Source of the DNA: Candidatus Paracaedibacter acanthamoebae | Lineage (GTDB): Bacteria > Pseudomonadota > Alphaproteobacteria > Paracaedibacterales > Paracaedibacteraceae | Length of the DNA stretch: 64,000 nucleotides | Assembly: GCF_000742835.1 (NCBI RefSeq) | Contig: NZ_CP008941.1 | Coordinates: 124,001-188,000, forward strand | Direction: 5' to 3' | Part shown: one piece after another, positions 58,158 through 64,000 of the stretch | How the letters are laid out: each line of letters starts with the position of its first letter | Numbering within the stretch: the first letter of the stretch is position 1 | Notes under the pieces: model-generated | The model's database searches: none | What the model was told of the DNA's origin: nothing | Seen by the model: the letters and a program-made list of their open reading frames with translations, nothing else | Program-made: the position numbers and the translations under genes

Positions 58158-59678
58158 TTACCCTGCCAGAGCGTACTCCTGGTCAGTATGCTTGATGGCC
58201 GTTGTGAGCTCAGTTTGATAATCATCAATAAATTTGTCGATTAAGGAGCGGGTAACATTCTGAAGAACACAAGCGGCTACATGATCTGCAAAAGCAGGCA
58301 TCAAATTATACTTGACAATAAGTCTGGGGCTTGGGCGCTTAAAGAGTACATTGAATCGACCTTCCTGCCATAAGACCTCTTTGTCGCCAAGGAGAGCTTT
58401 AAGCTTTTGAGAGAGATAACGGGCGTTTTCAAGATTCCTCTTCACGAGGGACCTTAATTTACTGTAATCTCTTTGATGCAAGCCAAGAGAGCACATAGCA
58501 TTATGAAGAAGCATGATATTGAGTCCCGACCGGCAGCCGGAAGAGGTAATATCAACGATATTCCCAATATAGTCAATAATATGCGTCTTCAAAGGAAAGG
58601 CATGCTCAAGAAACTCTTGTGTTGTGAGAATCATGCCGCAAATCGCCTGCGTTCCCAAGAATTTATGCCCCGATATAGCTATGGTGTGAACACCAATCGA
58701 TTGGAAATAATCGTCCACTTCTTCAAAGGGTTTTAAAAGAGGAAGGGTAACGCCATTTAACGCCCCATCCATATGAATGGTATAGGTGCAAGGAGAGGTT
58801 AAAGTTTGGCGTAAAGCCGTATTTATTGCTGGGATATCATCTATTGCTCCCAGGACAGTCGTGCCGGCATTTGCAACAACAATCACCGGATTGTAGCTAT
58901 TCTTCGCCTTATGCTCTTTGAGCATGTCTGTAAGTGAGGCTATATCCATAGAGCCATCCTCTTGCGCTTTAACAGGCTTACAAACAAGACCAAGCTGCTG
59001 GGCTATTTTGAGGATAGAATAATGAGTATGAGTTTCTGTAAAGAAGATTGATGGATATAAAAGTTGCTTAAAGATCTGTTCAAGCGAGTAAAGCTCCCAG
59101 AGGGCTTTGCTCTTGTCAAGAGTTTCTGCAGGGTCGTTTGTTACATCTGTTGCCCACGTTTGATCAAAATGGTGCTTCTGTTTTATCGTCTTTATTTTAT
59201 GGCTAATCTTTTGAATAAGCACCTCATTTTTGTGAAGAAGATATTGACGGGACCACCACAGTCCTGCAAAATTGGCTTCCGTGCCCCCTGCCGTGACATA
59301 GCCTGCACCTTTTCCAGGGCTCAAGCCAAGATAAGTTGTCATTATTTCAATAACGTCTCTTTCTATTTTCTTTGCTTCTATTGGATGGCTGTTTGATTCA
59401 TAGCGAGGGTCACCAACATTAACCAAAAACATTTCCGCTAGGCTTCCAGGAAGGATGCCTAAAACACTATTATTAATAATCTTGTGACGTTCAAGACCGG
59501 ATTCATGGAACACCTCTATGTCTTCTTTTCCTCTCTGCTCATTATAAAGAGACGCCATTAACGAGACAGGATAACCGAGTTTATGAGAATGGTAATGTTT
59601 AGCTTTTTGATGAAGTAGCAAATACTCTTCTTGCCACTCTTGAATGTCTGCAGGAGGAGTAGGGGACACCAAGGGCAT
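58158..59678 (-). CDS. PLP-dependent amino-acid decarboxylase, histidine/serine type
   Basis: About 506 residues from the ATG at 59678, longer than typical bacterial histidine decarboxylase. Seen: NVGDPRYESNSHPIEAKKIE and YVTAGGTEAN (about 128-137) at the cofactor phosphate; THTHYS (217-222); NAGTT; the PLP-binding Asp305; and SGHKFLG with the Schiff-base Lys340. The order matches group II decarboxylases close to histidine and serine decarboxylases. It would release an amine and CO2. It is convergent with the acyl-ACP cluster. Its start overlaps the stop of a small exported peptide gene (TGATG). Confidence 0.82.
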   Translation of the reverse strand: MPLVSPTPPADIQEWQEEYLLLHQKAKHYHSHKLGYPVSLMASLYNEQRGKEDIEVFHESGLERHKIINNSVLGILPGSLAEMFLVNVGDPRYESNSHPIEAKKIERDVIEIMTTYLGLSPGKGAGYVTAGGTEANFAGLWWSRQYLLHKNEVLIQKISHKIKTIKQKHHFDQTWATDVTNDPAETLDKSKALWELYSLEQIFKQLLYPSIFFTETHTHYSILKIAQQLGLVCKPVKAQEDGSMDIASLTDMLKEHKAKNSYNPVIVVANAGTTVLGAIDDIPAINTALRQTLTSPCTYTIHMDGALNGVTLPLLKPFEEVDDYFQSIGVHTIAISGHKFLGTQAICGMILTTQEFLEHAFPLKTHIIDYIGNIVDITSSGCRSGLNIMLLHNAMCSLGLHQRDYSKLRSLVKRNLENARYLSQKLKALLGDKEVLWQEGRFNVLFKRPSPRLIVKYNLMPAFADHVAACVLQNVTRSLIDKFIDDYQTELTTAIKHTDQEYALAG

Positions 59679-59836
59679 CACTCTCTCATATCTTCAGGAT
59701 TAAGGAGGCAAATCTTTATCCTGGGGGTCTTAGGCTCCCAACTGTCCTGCGATAAAGAAGAACTCATGGAGGCTATAGGCAAAAATTCAAAAATGCTTAG
59801 TGAAAAGAGTAACAGATAAAAGGCGTTTTTCTTCAT
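59678..59836 (-). CDS. Small exported peptide upstream of the decarboxylase
   Basis: 52 residues with a signal peptide (KKNAFYLLLFSLSIFEFLPIASM). The mature part holds SLSQDSWEPKTPRIK, one Cys and an acidic end. Its TGA stop shares bases with the decarboxylase ATG, so translation is coupled. It could be a leader peptide, a secreted small protein, or the detached signal peptide of a once-exported decarboxylase. Confidence 0.55.
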   Translation of the reverse strand: MKKNAFYLLLFSLSIFEFLPIASMSSSLSQDSWEPKTPRIKICLLNPEDMRE

Positions 59837-60203
59837 AATGGATTCCTAAAATTAATAAGTTTCATCAGCAACCTCAAAGGACAATTTTAATGTCCTAGGC
59901 CTTACACATAGCATTGTATGTCGAACTATGATGGGTTATAGAAAAACTTTTATGGGTGCTACAGCTAAATATCATAACCTATATACTTATATATCTTTCT
60001 TTGGGAGATGTCCATACAGGTCGTTAGGACAATAAAATTAAAAGAGGATTGGCAAAAAAGTCGAGTCCTTTAAAAAAAATAGGCAAATGAGCATTAGGAT
60101 AAAGTCACCCAAAATCAAAAAAGGCACCCCCCTCATTAAAGGGGAAGGGGGGACCGTCAAGTTAACTTTTAGATAGCAAGAATAGCCTTTATATTGATTT
60201 CAT
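59837..60203. other. Intergenic region without a recognised gene
   Basis: AT-rich. The part near 60105-60175 approaches the end of the IS6-type remnant (AGTTAACTTTT, a likely element end). The promoter of the peptide-decarboxylase pair should lie near 59840-59950. I see no gene. Confidence 0.4.
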
Positions 60204-60931
60204 TAGGCATAATTCTCCTTTAAGGTTATTTCCTGCCATAAAGCATGGGCGTTTTGGATTAACCGTCGATAGTGATTTGTCAAATGCTTATATCTTTCAA
60301 CTTTAAAGAGATTTTGTATGACTTCATGGGTGATGAGAAATCTTTGAGCTTGAGGAGGAGACTTGAATTTTCACATTTTTTTCTCTCTGGGTGTCTTGTT
60401 GGCTGGTGAGAATTTTCAGCTCGATTATTCAGACCTTTATGTTGCCGATGCACTGGGTGAGGAATAAGATTGTTTCTTGCCTTATTGTAGCTTCTCAACT
60501 TGTCTGTAATTAAACATAGACTAGACCGGGAAGTAATTTTTGAAAAAACCTTTTGGCTGCTTCAAAGTTTCTTTGACTTTGTAAAAGAATCTCAAGTTCA
60601 TATCCATCTTGAGCTACCGCTCTTCACAGCCAATATCTCTGCCCCTTAATTACCAAGCAGACTTCATCAGAATGCCAGATCTCTTCTTAATTTCCCAGGC
60701 AAAGTTTAGGCCAAACTTTTTAGTCCAATAGCGAATCGCTTCATAGCTCAATAAAATGCCCCGTTGGGATAAAACTTCGCTGACATTTCTCAGGCTCAAA
60801 GCAAAACGATAATAAAGCCATATTGTATGGCTGATAATCTCTTCTGTGAAGCGATGACCCTTATAACTTATGGCCCTGGTTAGAGTTCTCCTTTGTTGAG
60901 AATCAAAGTATGCCATCCAACTCAAAAACAA
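60204..60931 (-). pseudogene. IS6-family transposase remnant
   Basis: The N-terminal part (from 60916) reads YKGHRFTEEIISHTIWLYY and FALSLRNVSEVLSQRGILLS, YEAIRYWTKKFGLNFA, then breaks. The middle is stop-ridden. The C-terminal part reads LITDKLRSYNKARNNL, HKGLNNRAENSHQPTRHPE and ends LKENYA. That order is typical of IS6 (IS26-like) transposases. Possible matching ends AGTTAACTTTT (near 60160) and AAAAGTTAAGTT (near 60930) flank it. Confidence 0.85.
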
Positions 60932-61007
60932 AAGTTAAGTTAATGGGATGGATCGGCCCATTAATTAACAATAAAATCGCAAAGCCTAAAATGTTGAGGT
61001 TAAGGTT

Positions 61008-61898
61008 ATGGGAATAGATTTAACAAAGAATGTTTTTCAGTTGCATGCGTGAGTTAACATGGTCAAATCGTACTTCAAAAGCGCTTATCCAGGAGAAAAC
61101 TTGCAGAGTTTATGGCAGTTTCCTCCCTGCTTAGGCGGAATGGAAGCTTGCGGGGGTGCTTAATATTGGGTCCGTACGTTTATCTGTTTTGGTCATAAAT
61201 AAAATTGATGAATCCTCAATATGTAAAGCCATATGCCAAAAGCAACAAGAATGACTTCAACAATTCAGAAGCGATTTGTGAAGCTATAACACGACCGCAC
61301 ATGAGATTTGTTGCCATTAAAAGTGTTGAGCAGCAAGACATCCAGGTGCTTCGCCGCATTTGGAGCCGTCTGATTCAAAAGCATACGGCTTTAATCAATC
61401 AAATGGAGGGTGTTACTTAAATATGGGATTGTCATTCCTCAAGGTATAGGTCGGAGCAGAAAAAGATTTCTGCAAGCTCTTGATACTTGCGCACGCGATA
61501 TCAATCCTCGCAACAAACTCTTGTTTGCAGATCTTTACGAGCGGTTAAGAGGTATAGATCTCAAAATTTTCAAGCATGATAAAAGCATACGGCAGGTTTG
61601 GCGAAAAAGCGAAGTGTGTCAAAGGGCACATTCGAGCTGAAGGCATAGTCCTTCTCACGGCAACTGCACTTGTGGCTGCTGTTGGTAATACCAAGGTTTT
61701 CAAGAACGGGTGACCGCTATTTAAGAAGCCTTTTGATTCATGGTGCAAGAGCTGTCCTAAAAACAGGCGACCCATAAACTTGATGCACTGAGCAGTTGGA
61801 TTAGAGGGCTTAAAGAACGCATAGGCTATAACAACAAGGCTTGTGTTGTCATAGTCCACAAGAACGCTCGTATTTTATGGGCGTTTATGGCTCATTGA
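61008..61898 (+). pseudogene. IS110-family transposase remnant
   Basis: Fragments in order: GIDLTKNVFQLHA, a stop, LPPCLGGMEACGGA-like (FPPCLGGMEACGGA), then YVKPYAKSNKNDFNNSEAICEAITRPHMRFVAIKS, RRIWSRLIQKHTALINQMEG, then after shifts GLKERIGYNNKACVVI and KNARILWAFMAH at the end. This is a different IS110-family lineage from the intact gene at 53061, with many stops and frame changes. 61899-62160 looks like its noncoding 3' end. Confidence 0.85.
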
Positions 61899-62334
61899 TG
61901 CTTGTTATCAAGCCAAATAGTAAACGAAACAGAGATTCCGCAGATTGTGAAGGTGAAGATAAAGATGATAGTAAAAAGGATTAGATCCGCTCTTAAAAAT
62001 TCTGGCACTGTCAGGGCATTCTAAAAGCCAGTAAGTTGATTGAGAGAGAAGAGAACGCAGATCCCATCATGGCTAAAGGCAAAAGTCTTAACAAGAAGTC
62101 AATGACATGACTGCAATCTACCTTCTTAAAACCAAACATCTTATTTTAACTCTTGCAATACGGACAGGTCCAGATGCATGACGGTGCGCCTTTGCTCTGC
62201 TATCTGGTGCACTTTTACATTACCCTTGACAGCCAATAGCGATGAGGCCAAAATTAGCATTCAAATATGTGCAAGATAGAGTTTTTATGGCATTTGCTTG
62301 CAAAAAGCTAGTTCTATAAGAGAAAGCTAGGAAC
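61899..62334. other. Flank of the IS110 remnant, no gene seen
   Basis: The first part looks like decayed element DNA continuing from the transposase remnant. The last 60 bases should include the promoter and the TAGGA ribosome binding site of the acetyltransferase gene. No intact coding sequence is seen. Confidence 0.4.
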
Positions 62335-63063
62335 ATGAGCACAGTAGCGACAAGCATTCCACCCCACCTTTTGGAAGAACTTTATTTCCTTCCCAATCAA
62401 GCAGGAGTTTGCTCTCTTATTAATCAAACATGCTTAGGAGAATCTTTTCCCAATGAACCAAGCAAGTTTGTTCTGCTTAAGACCACTGCTCCTTTTTGTT
62501 ACTTAGCCGGTGAATTAGATGATGGCGAACTCATGAGTTTGCTGCAATATTTTAAAACTTTTCCAGAAATTCTTCTCATATGTGATGAACGACATCACAC
62601 GCGCCTTCTTTTGCATGGGATGAAACCCATCCCTCGAATCCAGCTTTTTTATAAAAATCCAAGCATAAATATTATAATGCCCTCAGGCTTAACCTTCCAC
62701 AAAATCCTCGATGCAGATTTTGGTAGGCAGTGCCCGTGGTTTGAGGTGGTAGGCTCTCATGAGCTTTTCTTTCAACATAGATTCGGCATTGTCGTATGTG
62801 AAGGAGAAGTTGTATTGAGTGCAGCTTATGCAGCATGCGTGGGAAATAACCATTGTGAGATTGCTATTGCCACCCATCCAAAGCATCAGAATAAAGGAGC
62901 AGCAACATTAGTGGTAAAAGCTGCCATTCAAGAATGCTTAGAACGAGGTTGGGTACCTGAGTGGAGTTGTGATTATAACAATGCTGCCTCCCTTCGGGTT
63001 GCTTTAAAAACAGGGTTTACCCTTCAAAGGTATTATTCTTTCTTAACGCTTGAGGAAAAATGA
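62335..63063 (+). CDS. GNAT-family N-acetyltransferase
   Basis: 242 residues. The C-terminal half is the GNAT fold: CEIAIATHPKHQNKGAATLVVKAAI holds the acetyl-CoA pyrophosphate loop (Q-N-K-G-A-A), followed by SCDYNNAASLRVALKTGFTL. The N-terminal half (1-110) is a separate substrate-side region. It fits the GNAT_acetyltran group of unknown substrates. It lies between IS remnants, so it may have come in with them or be an island survivor; whether it serves the acyl-amine cluster is unknown. Confidence 0.85.
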   Translation: MSTVATSIPPHLLEELYFLPNQAGVCSLINQTCLGESFPNEPSKFVLLKTTAPFCYLAGELDDGELMSLLQYFKTFPEILLICDERHHTRLLLHGMKPIPRIQLFYKNPSINIIMPSGLTFHKILDADFGRQCPWFEVVGSHELFFQHRFGIVVCEGEVVLSAAYAACVGNNHCEIAIATHPKHQNKGAATLVVKAAIQECLERGWVPEWSCDYNNAASLRVALKTGFTLQRYYSFLTLEEK

Positions 63064-63329
63064 ACAACATTACCTCTAAAATTATCATCCATGATACATC
63101 AGAATACTTTTAGGCAGTGCGCTTGTGAGGAGAAATTTTGCGCAAACACTTGGGGTTTACTTTTCTAGCCTAATCTCCTTATTCTATTGTGACTGGTGTT
63201 GCAGTGGTAAGCGCTTCTTCCCTTCTTCAGTTAAGCACTTAGAAGATGCGCTTAACTTATCTTTGAGAGAAATAAATAGATGGGCGATCTATTGCATCTG
63301 TTAAATGAGGTTATGACTTTAGGTAAGAC
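63064..63329. other. Intergenic region between the acetyltransferase gene and the IS6 remnant
   Basis: I see no gene or clear signal in these 266 bases. Confidence 0.35.
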
Positions 63330-63990
63330 GGTCTGATGTTGGACTTATTACGCCATCAGACTCACAAAATTGCTGAAAGAGGATTGAAAAGCATTCTGAC
63401 CAATTTTGCCCTATTTGTATCATGCGAATATCCTCAATTTCACAGATAGTCTCCTTAGCTGGATAAAAGTTCTTAAACTCAAGGGGTAGCCGCGTTCGTT
63501 TCTTGATAAATCAGTGGCCTTGCTCAGCTATGTTGTTGAGATATTTGATTTGTCGAATCTCAATCTGGCCTTCTGCGAGTACATCTTTATTAAAATGGTC
63601 AAGAGCTTCTTGATTGCTACCGCTCTTATCAATCGTGAGTTTATCAGGCCTTGCATTTTCCTTAAAAGAAAGCCTTTGCCACTACAGCATCTCCAACTAG
63701 CTTTGAGAAGAAGATCGATCGTATTACCTTCACTATCGACGGCGCGGTAAAGATAAACTTACTTACCATTCAGCTTGATATAGGACTCGGCCATTCTCCA
63801 ACTTGAGTCACCTGGTTTCTTACGCTGACGTCCACGCTTACCAATGAGGGCCACGAAGTATCTAATCCATCTTTACAAAGTTGCTTGATCAATTTTAGAC
63901 CCTCTTATCATCATCGGAGGTAAGGAGCAAAACTTTTTAAAATGGGACAGCAATTTAGGTGATGTATTGAGCATGAAATAATCTTCTTAA
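63330..63990 (-). pseudogene. IS6-family transposase remnant, second type
   Basis: Read on the minus strand: WRMAESYIKLNGK, a stop, VYLYRAVDSEGNTIDLLL, further stops, LTIDKSGSNQEALDHFN, IEIRQIKYLNNIAEQGH, a stop, FIKKRTRLPLEFKNFY and EIEDIRMIQIGQ. This is an IS6-type transposase of the IS240-like group, distinct from the copy at 60204. The catalytic D-E-[ST] motif reads A-E-S, so the first Asp is lost as well. Confidence 0.85.
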
Positions 63991-64000
63991 TCTAGAGAAT

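Noticed and set aside
59631-59819. Small plus-strand protein over the decarboxylase start
   Set aside because: It is antisense to the decarboxylase start and the signal-peptide gene, which make better sense on the minus strand.

Overview
The window looks like a chromosomal segment of an intracellular alphaproteobacterium, most probably a protist (amoeba) endosymbiont of the Holosporales type (Caedibacter, Paracaedibacter or Odyssella relatives). Four things point there: alphaproteobacterial marker genes (a DUF4167 protein, a TrcR-like DUF1013 regulator, a PopZ-like DUF2497 protein); a compact type VI secretion module; many lineage-specific secreted proteins; and heavy gene decay with dispersed palindromic intergenic repeats and insertion sequences. 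The taxonomic call is inference from gene content only.

Layout. 1-2.5 kb: AT-rich accessory DNA with a broken secreted-protein gene and a small secreted protein. 2.8-6.7 kb: minus-strand type VI operon tssB-tssC-hcp-hcp-tssE, with two tandem hcp-like genes separated by a terminator. 6.9-25.7 kb: mostly intact housekeeping genes (nadK, prmC, DUF4167, clpB, ppa, mutS, trpS, an MFS transporter, trcR-like, a nitronate-monooxygenase-like flavoprotein, sua5-like, uvrA). 25.7-26.7 kb: decayed MBOAT acyltransferase. 26.7-38.9 kb: an outer-membrane protein, popZ-like gene, two tolC-type genes (one frameshifted, one gutted), rhodanese, tRNA-Cys, tRNA-Glu, a CorC/HlyC protein, aroB, aspS and a Sel1 protein, with copies of a palindromic repeat family between genes. 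39.3-41.2 kb: broken small genes including a possible secreted toxin with a neighbouring immunity-like frame, and a truncated DUF3857 protein. 41.4-43.3 kb: a dead IS1182-like element and a resolvase pseudogene. 43.4-50.7 kb: three large secreted or exported proteins, likely effectors or toxins; one ends in a HicA-like segment, and another is an HU-domain chimera with deaminase-like and zinc-binding motifs. 50.9-54.2 kb: IS3 remnant, IS5-family element and an intact IS110 transposase with a strongly structured flank. 54.3-59.8 kb: fatty-acyl-AMP ligase, acyl carrier protein, a small ORF carrying a palindromic insert, a free-standing NRPS condensation domain and a convergent PLP-dependent amino-acid decarboxylase. 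This set could make an N-acyl amine or small lipopeptide. 60-64 kb: IS6 and IS110 remnants around a GNAT acetyltransferase.

A recurring theme is single-base indels, mostly losses of one A from A-runs, that split accessory genes, while the conserved housekeeping genes stay open. That contrast favours real ongoing gene decay over random sequencing error, though raw reads would be needed to settle it.
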